14,325 nt of DNA from an uncultured Flavobacteriales bacterium (GTDB taxonomy: Bacteria > Bacteroidota > Bacteroidia > CAIKAF01). The notes under the pieces were generated by a model. The model worked only from the letters and a program-made list of their open reading frames with translations, made no database searches and had not been told where the DNA came from. Positions 1-7,119 of this stretch are shown piece after piece. Position numbers and translations under genes: made by a program. The first letter of the stretch is position 1. The number at the start of each line of letters is the position of its first letter. The stretch lies in NCBI GenBank assembly GCA_937925455.1, contig CALEWF010000264.1, positions 1-14,325 on the forward strand, read 5' to 3'.

Positions 1-114
1 GGTTCACTGGCCGGGCCAGTAGTATTTGATATTGCCTCCATTTTAGGAAAAGAAGAAACTATTGCCCGTTTGCAAGTAGGTATTACCATGACTCAGCAAG
101 CATTATCTTCATAA
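1..114 (+). CDS. C-terminal end of an unidentified protein (partial)
   Basis: The first frame of the window is open from base 1 to a TAA at 112-114 and encodes 37 residues that begin GSLAGPVVFDIASILG and end QQALSS. The stop lies 5 bases before the folB ATG, so the two genes are probably co-transcribed. The small-residue-rich start followed by a likely terminal amphipathic helix suggests the C-terminus of a soluble enzyme. I do not recognise the family from this fragment and assign no function. That this is coding is inferred from the open frame running off the edge, the tight spacing to folB and the ordinary residue composition. Confidence 0.6.
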   Translation, partial: GSLAGPVVFDIASILGKEETIARLQVGITMTQQALSS

Positions 115-119
115 AAACT

Positions 120-482
120 ATGACCGGTGAAATTCACATACAGGGAATGAAATTTTACGGATACCATGGATATTATCCAGAAGAAAGGCTAAAAGGCGGA
201 TGGTATCTGGTAGATGTGAAACTAGAAACAGATGTAACTGCTGCAGCAGAAAATGATGATATTCAAGGTACGGTGAATTATGAGCAGATTTACAGGCTGG
301 TAGAAACTCAAATGCAAAATCCTGTATTGCTGATTGAACATTTGGCCAAACGAATTGTTGATAATATCCGGTTAACTTTTGCACATCTAAATCGATTGGA
401 AGTAACTGTAAAAAAGTTACAACCGCCTATTGGTGGCGAATGCGAATGGGTAAGTATCACATTGAAACATGGATTCAAATGA
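120..482 (+). CDS. folB: Dihydroneopterin aldolase (folate synthesis)
   Basis: This 120-residue protein is full length for FolB, the cytoplasmic enzyme that cleaves 7,8-dihydroneopterin to 6-hydroxymethyl-dihydropterin and glycolaldehyde in folate synthesis. Visible family marks are YGYHGYYPEER (13-23), which carries the pterin-side Glu (E21/E22), the NYEQIY segment (53-58) with Tyr54, LLIEHLAKRI (70-79) with the pterin-binding Glu73, and VKKLQPPIGGE (97-107), where a Lys at 98/99 corresponds to the catalytic lysine. The usual GxHG motif appears as GYHG. The ATG at 120 sits 5 bases after the preceding stop. The 3' end overlaps the next gene by 14 bases in another frame, which suggests translational coupling. 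Identification by motif is firm. Confidence 0.93.
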   Translation: MTGEIHIQGMKFYGYHGYYPEERLKGGWYLVDVKLETDVTAAAENDDIQGTVNYEQIYRLVETQMQNPVLLIEHLAKRIVDNIRLTFAHLNRLEVTVKKLQPPIGGECEWVSITLKHGFK

Positions 483-666
483 AGAAAAAAAGTTGGTAAC
501 TAAAATTTGTCCACGTTGCCAGGAAAAGTTTTTATGTAATGAAGATGCAGGCTGCGAATGCGAAAAAATACATTTAACTAAAGATGTATTATCTTATCTA
601 CGTACAAAATACATTGATTGTTTGTGTCCACGCTGTTTGGAATATTTTTCTCATTCAAAGAACTAA
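469..666 (+). CDS. Cysteine-rich CWC family protein
   Basis: A 65-residue soluble protein with eight cysteines: C14 and C17 (CPRC), C23, C29 and C31 (CEC), and C51, C53 and C56 (CLCPRC). This spacing fits the cysteine-rich CWC family, in which an N-terminal CPxC, a central CxC and a C-terminal CLCPxCL probably bind metal, most likely zinc. The molecular role of the family is not known to me. The ATG lies inside the end of folB (14-base overlap), and the TAA is followed by a 52-base gap before the next gene. Its small size could make it look spurious, but the cysteine pattern and overlap support a real gene. Family call from pattern; metal binding is inferred. Confidence 0.85.
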   Translation: MDSNEEKKLVTKICPRCQEKFLCNEDAGCECEKIHLTKDVLSYLRTKYIDCLCPRCLEYFSHSKN

Positions 667-704
667 GCTTTTCATCCTACAAAATTTTCTGGCAGATTAT
701 TTGT

Positions 705-712
705 TATTTTTG
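705..712 (+). promoter_or_regulatory. Possible -7 promoter element before the SPOR gene
   Basis: TATTTTTG matches the Bacteroidota -7 consensus TAnnTTTG. It ends 6 bases before the ATG at 719, so transcription would start almost on the start codon and give a leaderless or near-leaderless message. No clear -33 TTG is seen at the usual distance. The surrounding sequence is T-rich, so a chance match is possible. Confidence 0.3.
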
Positions 713-718
713 TAAATC

Positions 719-1123
719 ATGAGGTCTATTCTAACATCTATATTTTTTTGCGTCGTTAGCTTTTCTGCATTTTCACAGCAAACAAGCGGCTCTCTTATCA
801 TTCATTTCGAACGGGGAGTAGAAAGTGCAATTCAGGGATATATTGCTCAGGTTACCGAAGAAAAGCCAAGAGGATTCAGGGTGCAATTGTGTTCAGAGTC
901 TGGTAATAATGCTAAAACCATAGCTAACGGAATCAAGTCACAGTTTTTATCCAGGTATCGTGATGTGCCGGCCTATTTAATTTGGGAGTCTCCCAATTTT
1001 AAAGTTCGGGTAGGTGATTTTAAAACTCGTCTTGATGCAACCTTATTTTGGAAACAAATCCAAGACCAGTTCCCACAATCATATGTGGTGATGGATCAGA
1101 TCAATCTTTTTAGGGGAGAGTGA
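719..1123 (+). CDS. Secreted SPOR-domain protein
   Basis: This 134-residue protein starts with a signal peptide (hydrophobic core about 4-18, likely cleavage near FSAFSQ, 16-20), so it should be exported across the inner membrane. Residues about 52-130 look like a SPOR domain: GFRVQL opens the first strand, a helix follows the GNNAKT stretch, FKVRVGDF (94-101) is the hallmark second repeat, and YVVMDQINL is the last strand. SPOR domains bind denuded septal peptidoglycan, which would place the protein at the cell wall or division site; that role is family knowledge, not shown here. There is only a short linker between signal peptide and SPOR domain. The start is supported by the signal peptide beginning right at this ATG. 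Confidence 0.82.
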   Translation: MRSILTSIFFCVVSFSAFSQQTSGSLIIHFERGVESAIQGYIAQVTEEKPRGFRVQLCSESGNNAKTIANGIKSQFLSRYRDVPAYLIWESPNFKVRVGDFKTRLDATLFWKQIQDQFPQSYVVMDQINLFRGE

Positions 1124-1140
1124 TTTTTATAAATCCTCAA

Positions 1141-1166
1141 ACTTGTATATTTATTAAACTACAAGT
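1141..1166. repeat. 7-bp inverted repeat between SPOR gene and truA
   Basis: ACTTGTA (1141-1147) and TACAAGT (1160-1166) are perfect inverted copies with a 12-base spacer, in the 56-base gap before truA. No T-run follows, so it does not look like an intrinsic terminator. It could be a short operator or an RNA hairpin in the truA leader. Confidence 0.4.
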
Positions 1167-1179
1167 AAACTAATTAAAG

Positions 1180-1950
1180 GTGCTTCAAAAATATCAACGG
1201 TATTTTATAGAGTGTGCTTATGATGGAACAGCCTATAATGGTTGGCAAATACAGCCTAATGGCATAGGTGTGCAGCAGGTGATTGAAGAAGCATTACATA
1301 CGCTACTTCGTCAAATATATCCCATTCTTGGCTCCGGCAGAACGGATACCGGTGTACATGCCCGACAACAGTTTGCTCATGTAGATCTTCCGGCAATGGA
1401 AGAAACGTCATTACAACAGCTTGTTTTTAAATTAAATAATATTTTGCCGGATGATGTAACCATACGAAATATTTTTCCGGTAAAGCCAACAGCACATGCA
1501 CGCTTTGATGCTATTCGTCGTACGTATAAATATTATCTTTCATTTCAAAAAGATGTGTTTTCTTTTCGTCATCAGTATTATTACCGTGGTAAATTAAATA
1601 TGCAAGCCATGGAATCAGCAGCTGCTATTATTCCTCATTATACCGATTTTTCTTCTTTTTGTAAATCTCATGCAGCGTCTAAAACTCCCTTTTGTAAAGT
1701 GGAAACCAGTTTTTGGGAAGAAACAGAACAAGGATGGGTATATACAATTTCTGCCGACCGGTTTTTACGCAATATGGTTCGGGCAATTGTAGGAACAATG
1801 ATTGAAGCAGGGAAAGGGAAAATTTCAGCAGATGAATTGCACGATATTATTCAAAAAAGAGACCGTCGAGCAGCCGGTTTCAGTGCACCGGCTAATGGGC
1901 TTTTTTTGCATCGGGTAGAATATCCGGAAGATATTTTTATGCTACAGTAA
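1180..1950 (+). CDS. truA: tRNA pseudouridine(38-40) synthase TruA
   Basis: A 256-residue protein of normal TruA length. TruA converts uridines 38-40 in the tRNA anticodon arm to pseudouridine. Diagnostic stretches are the N-terminal strand with YDGTAYNGWQIQP (14-26), GSGRTDTGVHA (51-61) holding the catalytic Asp56, and the second half with FCKSHA and DRFLRNMVRAIVGTM, the usual C-terminal core. The start codon is GTG at 1180, in the normal place relative to the first beta strand and preceded by AAAGG; no in-frame ATG would leave the YDGT motif intact. The last 9 bases overlap the 3' end of the convergent cyclase gene, so there is no room for a terminator between them. Confidence 0.95.
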   Translation: MLQKYQRYFIECAYDGTAYNGWQIQPNGIGVQQVIEEALHTLLRQIYPILGSGRTDTGVHARQQFAHVDLPAMEETSLQQLVFKLNNILPDDVTIRNIFPVKPTAHARFDAIRRTYKYYLSFQKDVFSFRHQYYYRGKLNMQAMESAAAIIPHYTDFSSFCKSHAASKTPFCKVETSFWEETEQGWVYTISADRFLRNMVRAIVGTMIEAGKGKISADELHDIIQKRDRRAAGFSAPANGLFLHRVEYPEDIFMLQ

Positions 1951-4206
1951 TTCCTTGTTTCCGTATTTTTTTAAATATCGTCCCAACGCCCACAGTGGAA
2001 ATACATTTCTGTATGCACTGTAGGTTATCATGCAGTTGAAATTAAATACTCCTGAAATTTGTTCTTGTGGCCAATCACCGTTTAATTCCTGTTTTTTTAC
2101 TAAGAATTTAATACCTCGTTCAATGACTTCTTTATTCGGATAATCAGCAGCCATCAAAGTAAGTAATGCCCATGATGTATTGACGATTTGAGAATCTTTA
2201 GATTCGATGTATTTCTTTTGTACAGAGCTTTGATATGATTCACCCCATCCACCGTCTTCCCGCTGCTTACTGCACAAAAACTCACACGCTTTTTGAATAG
2301 CTTCATCAGGTTTGCCGGTGCTGTAATTATTGGCTCCTGCGGCTAATAAAGCATCTACACCAAACCAGGTAGCATACGTAAAACATACAGCCCAAGAGCC
2401 CAGCCACGAACCGTCTTCTCGTTGTTTTTTGCGTATAAATGCTGCACCGCGGGAAAGGCTTTTTTGTATTTCGTATTTCTTGTAGTTAGGATAATGTTTT
2501 GAAAACATTGCTAAGGCTTGCATACTGGCGGATGAACATTCAACGTAGGAATAATCAATCATGATATCACCAAACACCTCCGACGGGTTCATTTTTTCCA
2601 GCCATCGGGGTGCTCGTGTGTTTTCATAACTGGCCCAACCACCATCTTTATTTTGAAATGATAAAATTAAATCAGCCGACCAGTGTAATCTTTCATCAGA
2701 TATTTTATTTTTTACAGGGATTTGCAGTTCATGAATTTTGAGCGAAGTTTTTAATCCTTCCGAAGTACAATCGGTAATGGGCCATCCATGTTCTAAGGTT
2801 GAGAAAGGCCATCCGCCTTTACTGGTGTGCCTGAAAAATTCTTTTGTTCCTGGAGGGTCTTCTTGTATTTGAGAAATTTCAGCATAGTGGTAGATGTTTT
2901 TCAGTACCTCTTTGCTTTTATCTGATATTGGGTTTTCAAGTATTGCCTGGCCAGCAAACATGGTGTCCCATAATTGAGAACCATTGTACCCGTTCATTTT
3001 CATTCCGTCTTCTGCTATCCACAAATAATCGCTCCAACGTTCTTTATGTTTTTTGAATGCTTCACTGTCTTTTCCATGGGCATGCCATACGCATAACGAA
3101 TTAATTACTTTGTTAACAGGGCCAATATTAATATAATTTGTTTGCAGGTCTTCTGTTTCAATGTATTGTAATGCAAATCGTAATGCTTTTTTTCTAAGCC
3201 AACGGATATGAAACCTTTCATACGTATTCAAAAAAGAATAAAGTATTTTCAGGAAATTACTTTTTGGAGTGTAAACATCTTTAACACAAATGGTATTTCG
3301 AGCTTTTTTCCAATTGATTTGTTCGTAGGGTTCAGTATAGATTTCTGATCGAAGAGCACGAACTAAATCATTTTCGGGCATGATAATTTTTTTACCATAA
3401 GCATACGACATGGGTAAATAAACCATACGTGTATGGCACCAATATCTACCCGGATGAATAGGAAGCCATCGAGGTAAAAGCCAAAGCTCAGGAAGAAGTG
3501 TATCGCAACCCTTCCAATCATAAACTCCCAATACGGATAGATAAAATTTTCCCCACGAAGGAGTACCTGTTGCCCCACCATTTGATAGTATCCATGTTCT
3601 GGCTTTTTGCAATTCGGGTTCTTCGGCTTTCATACCCATTAGTCGCAGGCTTACATAATGCATTACTGTACCAAACATGGTTGATTCGCCTTCAATATGT
3701 AGCCCCCAGCCTCCATCATTACGCTGATGATTGAGGATATATCTGCGCATGAGTGTTTGAAAAGGCTCTTCAATTTTTTCATTGGTTACATAAGCGGTTA
3801 TAATCAATCCGGGCAATAAAAACATTGGTCCCCCGTAATCTCCCGGCCAGTTGCCATCTGCGGTTTGAAGCTGGGAGTAAAATAAAATTCCGTTTTCAAA
3901 GGCTTCTTGTATTGTTTTACCTTTTTTAGTTATATTCAGAGAAGATGCATAAAGATGACGCAAAACCCTATCCGCAGCATTAGGGTTTTGGGTTGTATCA
4001 AATGTAAATGCGTGGTCTAATTCTTCTAAGAATTGTTTGGGTCCCGGTTCATTCCAGTTAATGGGGGCATGTAACTGATATTGGTTTTTGATTTCAGGTT
4101 TTGGCTCAAAAATCCATTGTTGCCTTCCTTTAGAAGTACGGAGTTGAAAACATTTCCACAGGGTAAGCGTATTTTTCTTTTCAGAAATTTCTAAAAGTTC
4201 ATTCAT
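1942..4206 (-). CDS. Oxidosqualene cyclase, cycloartenol-synthase-like
   Basis: A 754-residue enzyme that should cyclise 2,3-oxidosqualene to a tetra- or pentacyclic triterpenol at the membrane surface. It belongs to the oxidosqualene cyclase branch, not the squalene-hopene cyclase branch. The N-terminal extension has GRQQWIFEP (27-35), and the catalytic acid lies in DCTSE (Asp479, Cys480) where squalene-hopene cyclases have DxDD. CHTRMVYLPMSY (257-268) carries the conserved active-site His258, and Cys557 in YVECSSA matches the cysteine that supports the catalytic Asp. Repeated QxxDGxW/GGW motifs fit the (alpha/alpha)6 barrels. Product-determining positions are Tyr407, His473 and Ile477, the same trio as plant cycloartenol synthase (Tyr410, His477, Ile481); human lanosterol synthase has Thr, Cys and Val. 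Length is typical and no frameshift is seen. The exact product, possibly cycloartenol, parkeol or an arborane, cannot be fixed from sequence. Confidence 0.93.
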   Translation of the reverse strand: MNELLEISEKKNTLTLWKCFQLRTSKGRQQWIFEPKPEIKNQYQLHAPINWNEPGPKQFLEELDHAFTFDTTQNPNAADRVLRHLYASSLNITKKGKTIQEAFENGILFYSQLQTADGNWPGDYGGPMFLLPGLIITAYVTNEKIEEPFQTLMRRYILNHQRNDGGWGLHIEGESTMFGTVMHYVSLRLMGMKAEEPELQKARTWILSNGGATGTPSWGKFYLSVLGVYDWKGCDTLLPELWLLPRWLPIHPGRYWCHTRMVYLPMSYAYGKKIIMPENDLVRALRSEIYTEPYEQINWKKARNTICVKDVYTPKSNFLKILYSFLNTYERFHIRWLRKKALRFALQYIETEDLQTNYINIGPVNKVINSLCVWHAHGKDSEAFKKHKERWSDYLWIAEDGMKMNGYNGSQLWDTMFAGQAILENPISDKSKEVLKNIYHYAEISQIQEDPPGTKEFFRHTSKGGWPFSTLEHGWPITDCTSEGLKTSLKIHELQIPVKNKISDERLHWSADLILSFQNKDGGWASYENTRAPRWLEKMNPSEVFGDIMIDYSYVECSSASMQALAMFSKHYPNYKKYEIQKSLSRGAAFIRKKQREDGSWLGSWAVCFTYATWFGVDALLAAGANNYSTGKPDEAIQKACEFLCSKQREDGGWGESYQSSVQKKYIESKDSQIVNTSWALLTLMAADYPNKEVIERGIKFLVKKQELNGDWPQEQISGVFNFNCMITYSAYRNVFPLWALGRYLKKYGNKELL

Positions 4207-4257
4207 GGTAGATGGAAAATAAAAGATTTAAACCCATAAATTTTACAATTTTTTTGC

Positions 4258-4265
4258 CAAAACTA
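4258..4265 (-). promoter_or_regulatory. -7 promoter element for the oxidosqualene cyclase gene
   Basis: On the minus strand this reads TAGTTTTG, a perfect match to the Bacteroidota -7 consensus TAnnTTTG. Transcription would begin about 5-8 bases further, leaving a leader of roughly 45 bases before the cyclase ATG at 4206. No TTG lies at the expected 17-23 base spacing upstream, so the -33 side is weak. Confidence 0.45.
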
Positions 4266-4396
4266 CTAAAGTGAGGTATGTTGTTTTATAAAGTACAAAT
4301 AATGAATGAGATATGATTGGGTTTTAAAAAATATTAAAAATACATTACCCCATGGCATAAGATTTGCAACATGAGGATTAGATTTTTGAAATACGG

Positions 4397-4414
4397 AGGT
4401 TGAAAATACAACCT
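4397..4414 (+). promoter_or_regulatory. Short inverted repeat upstream of squalene synthase
   Basis: AGGTTG (4397-4402) and CAACCT (4409-4414) form a perfect 6-bp inverted repeat around the loop AAAATA, 40 bases before the squalene synthase ATG. It is either a small operator or a leader hairpin. There is no T-run, so it is not a terminator. Confidence 0.35.
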
Positions 4415-4454
4415 AAAGTTTCCAAAATCGTGCCAAATTGCAGTAAGGTAATTT

Positions 4455-5678
4455 ATGATAAAAGATATTTACGCATCCATTACCCGTCCGCGTGAAATTG
4501 CAGCGATGTATTACATTAGAAAGCATTCACGTGAAATAAAACAATACAAAGAATCTTTAGATGAGCTTGCCTCCCAGTTATCTGATCGTGATTTTTGCTA
4601 TGCAGCTTTAAATAAAGTATCACGTTCGTTTGCGGTGGTGATACAGCAATTACCAGAACAGCTTAAAGATCCGGTTTGTTTGTTTTATTTGATACTTAGA
4701 GCTTTGGATACCTTAGAGGACGATATGCGTTTTTCTGACAATGAAAAACTTCCTTTATTAAGAAATTTTCATGAATTGATTGGAAATGAAACGTGGTACA
4801 GAGAAGGCATTGGAGATACCAAAGATTATCGCGATTTATTAAAGCACTATCCTAAAGTAGCTCGTTCTTATAATCAATTAGATAGAGAATATCATCAGGT
4901 AATTAAAGACATAACTCAGCGAATGGGGAATGGTATGGCTGATTTTGCTGACCGAAAAGTGAATTCGTTAGATGACTATGATGAATATTGCCATTATGTA
5001 GCCGGCTTAGTGGGTCATGGTTTGTCGGGTTTGTTTTCTGCTTCTGGTCTTGAATCTGAATTACTTAAAGATAAATTGCAAATATCCAATAGCATGGGTT
5101 TGTTTTTACAAAAAACAAACATCATTCGCGATTATCATGAAGATTTATATTTAGGCCGTTCGTTCTGGCCTTCCGAAGTATGGAAGCAGTATGCCGATCA
5201 TTTTGATTATTTTGCTAATGCCCCTGAAAGCCCGGAGGCACTGGCATGCTTAAATCATTTGGTAGTGGATGCCCTACGCCATATTCCAGATTGTATTCAG
5301 TACATGCGATTATTACAAAACAAGCAAGTGTTTCGCTTTTGTGCTATTCCGCAAGTAATGGCTATGGCTACGCTTGCTGAAGTATTTAATAACCCAAAAG
5401 TATTTACCGGTGTTGTTAAAATTCGTAAAGGTTTAGCCGCACGATTAATGCTGCATACTCAAAACATGGATGAAGTAATCAAAAGTTTCCGGAAGTTTTT
5501 ACATATTATAGAAAATAAAATCAATTCTAACGACCCAAATACACAGAACTTGCAAAAGCAATTGAAAGCTATTTATGAAATCTTAGATAAACCAGAATTA
5601 TCGGCAAATCAAACATCGAAGTTGTCTTTTCAGGATTCCAAGAACTCTTTAAATAAAATGGTTGAACAAGAAGTTTGA
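4455..5678 (+). CDS. Squalene synthase, eukaryote-like type
   Basis: A 407-residue enzyme that should join two farnesyl diphosphates through presqualene diphosphate to squalene, using NADPH. The two Mg-diphosphate motifs are DTLEDD (85-90) and NIIRDYHED (222-230). It also has SRSFAVVIQQLP (56-67), YCHYVAGLVGHGLSGLF (178-194) and RFCAIPQVMA (294-303), which read like the eukaryotic (ERG9-type) enzyme and unlike the three-enzyme HpnCDE route. Unlike eukaryotic enzymes it ends in a hydrophilic tail (about 380-407) with no C-terminal membrane helix. An in-frame TAA at 4449-4451, one codon before the ATG, fixes the start. The gene stops 3 bases before the monooxygenase ATG and is divergent from the cyclase, giving a complete squalene-to-triterpenol set. 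A related trans-prenyl synthase making phytoene is unlikely given the FCAIPQ and NIIRDY motifs. Confidence 0.94.
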   Translation: MIKDIYASITRPREIAAMYYIRKHSREIKQYKESLDELASQLSDRDFCYAALNKVSRSFAVVIQQLPEQLKDPVCLFYLILRALDTLEDDMRFSDNEKLPLLRNFHELIGNETWYREGIGDTKDYRDLLKHYPKVARSYNQLDREYHQVIKDITQRMGNGMADFADRKVNSLDDYDEYCHYVAGLVGHGLSGLFSASGLESELLKDKLQISNSMGLFLQKTNIIRDYHEDLYLGRSFWPSEVWKQYADHFDYFANAPESPEALACLNHLVVDALRHIPDCIQYMRLLQNKQVFRFCAIPQVMAMATLAEVFNNPKVFTGVVKIRKGLAARLMLHTQNMDEVIKSFRKFLHIIENKINSNDPNTQNLQKQLKAIYEILDKPELSANQTSKLSFQDSKNSLNKMVEQEV

Positions 5679-5681
5679 GGT

Positions 5682-7112
5682 ATGGAAGTACTAGATAAAA
5701 AAATATCCGCTACTCATTCTTTTAATGAGAATGAAAAAATTCAAACGCAGGTATGTATTGTAGGAGGAGGTGTTACCGGGGCTTCTTTGGCTGCGTTTTT
5801 AGGAAAGCAACAAATTCCGGTTGTAATTATAGAAAAGGAATGGAATGAAGTGGATCGAATTGTAGGTGAATTACTTCAACCGGGCGGTGTGCAGCAACTT
5901 AAAAATATGGGAATTGAACAGGTGCTGGAGGGAATTGATGCACAGCCGGTATATGGATATTCAATTTTTAGGAAAGGGAAAAGCATTCAAGTGGCTTATC
6001 CTCTGGGCGACGATTTTTCGCCGGGTATGGGATTTCGAAATGGAAAGTTTGTTCAAAATATTCGTGCTCTGCTCAACGAACTTCCTTCAGTAACAAGAAT
6101 TCATGGTAATGTAACAGAATTGGTGTATGAAAATGAACGGAAAATTTCTGGTGTGAAATATGTTACCGAAGATGGAAAAATCGTTGAAGTAGAGGCAGGA
6201 TTAACGGTTGTATGTGATGGGATTTTTTCCCGTTTCAGGGAACAACTAAATGCAGAAAGGCATCGGATAACCGGTTTTTTTGCCGGATTGGTTTTAGAAA
6301 ACGCAACTTTGCCAACCCCCTCTCACGGCCATGTATTTATTACGGATCAAACGCCGTTTTTGGTATATCCGATTACATCTACCAGTGCTCGCATGCTCAT
6401 TGATTTTCCTGGTGATCAGCCTCCTCGAATTACAGATGAATTTAAATCAAAGCTAAAAAGTAAGCTTGTTGATGATATGCCTGAAATTTTGCGTCCATCT
6501 TTTATTCGTGCTGTGGACGAAGGCCAAATAAAAATTATGCCGAATCATAAATTAAATGTTCAGCCCGTTTTGGTTGAAGGTGCCGTTATGGTGGGAGATG
6601 CATTGAATATGCGTCATCCATTGACCGGTGGAGGAATGACGGTAGCATTTACGGATGTATATCAATTGGGCAAGCGAATCATAGATTATTATCATCATGG
6701 TGCTTTTGAAACCATTGATCAGGCAATTCAGGATTTTTATTCTTCCAAATCATCATATACCGGATCCATTAATGTTTTGGCGGATGCATTGTATGGAGTT
6801 ATGAGTGATGATGAATTGAGTGAAGCCTGTTTTGATTACTTAGCACAAGGCGGACATTATGCATCAGAGCCTGTTTCATTACTTTCAGCCATTAGCAGAA
6901 ATAAAAAATTATTGATAAAGCATTTTTTTGCTGTTGCGTGGTTTGGGGCTTTGAATAAATTGAAAAAATCGTTTTCTCTTCATTCAATTCGTCAATCATA
7001 TTTAATGATTGGTAGGGCTACTGTATTGGTGCGTCCTTTACTATTAGCCGAAAAACCAAGTTGGATGATGAAGCAGTTGCTAACTTTTTCCAATTTGTTA
7101 TACAAAAGATGA
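5682..7112 (+). CDS. Squalene monooxygenase (squalene epoxidase)
   Basis: A 476-residue FAD enzyme expected to convert squalene to (3S)-2,3-oxidosqualene with O2, supplying the neighbouring cyclase. The Rossmann motif GGGVTGAS (28-35) is followed by DRIVGELLQPGG (58-69), a signature of squalene epoxidases over other FAD monooxygenases. CDGIFSRFR (178-186) is the DG motif, and VGDALNMRHPLTGGGMTVAF (304-323) is the GD/FAD-ribityl motif, almost identical in pattern to the eukaryotic enzyme. The C-terminal third, including GHYASEPVSLLSAISRNKKLL and the following helices, also resembles the membrane-associated end of the eukaryotic protein. The N-terminus has no transmembrane helix before the FAD domain, unlike the mammalian form. 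It is 3 bases downstream of squalene synthase, so almost certainly co-transcribed, and 7 bases tail to tail from the desaturase. Being O2-dependent, it implies an aerobic host. Confidence 0.94.
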   Translation: MEVLDKKISATHSFNENEKIQTQVCIVGGGVTGASLAAFLGKQQIPVVIIEKEWNEVDRIVGELLQPGGVQQLKNMGIEQVLEGIDAQPVYGYSIFRKGKSIQVAYPLGDDFSPGMGFRNGKFVQNIRALLNELPSVTRIHGNVTELVYENERKISGVKYVTEDGKIVEVEAGLTVVCDGIFSRFREQLNAERHRITGFFAGLVLENATLPTPSHGHVFITDQTPFLVYPITSTSARMLIDFPGDQPPRITDEFKSKLKSKLVDDMPEILRPSFIRAVDEGQIKIMPNHKLNVQPVLVEGAVMVGDALNMRHPLTGGGMTVAFTDVYQLGKRIIDYYHHGAFETIDQAIQDFYSSKSSYTGSINVLADALYGVMSDDELSEACFDYLAQGGHYASEPVSLLSAISRNKKLLIKHFFAVAWFGALNKLKKSFSLHSIRQSYLMIGRATVLVRPLLLAEKPSWMMKQLLTFSNLLYKR

Positions 7113-7119
7113 AAAAGTT

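Larger units (their letters stand above)
4207..4454. promoter_or_regulatory. Shared divergent control region of the triterpenol genes
   Basis: These 248 bases lie between the divergent starts of the cyclase (-) and squalene synthase (+) genes and must hold both promoters. The region is strongly AT-rich. It contains a clean -7 element for the cyclase (4258-4265) and a 6-bp hairpin upstream of squalene synthase (4397-4414). For the plus strand only a near-match, ATAAGATTTG, is visible around 4358-4367, with one base too many between TA and TTTG. No gene is encoded here. Confidence 0.6.

Noticed and set aside
3498..3734. Plus-strand open frame opposite the cyclase gene
   Set aside because: It lies wholly inside a confidently identified gene on the other strand and shows no family motif. 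Other frames opposite folB, the phosphatase and the P-loop gene were dropped for the same reason.
1942..4206. Squalene-hopene cyclase
   Set aside because: The catalytic motif is DCTSE rather than DxDD, the N-terminal GRQQWxF extension is of the oxidosqualene type, and a squalene epoxidase is adjacent.
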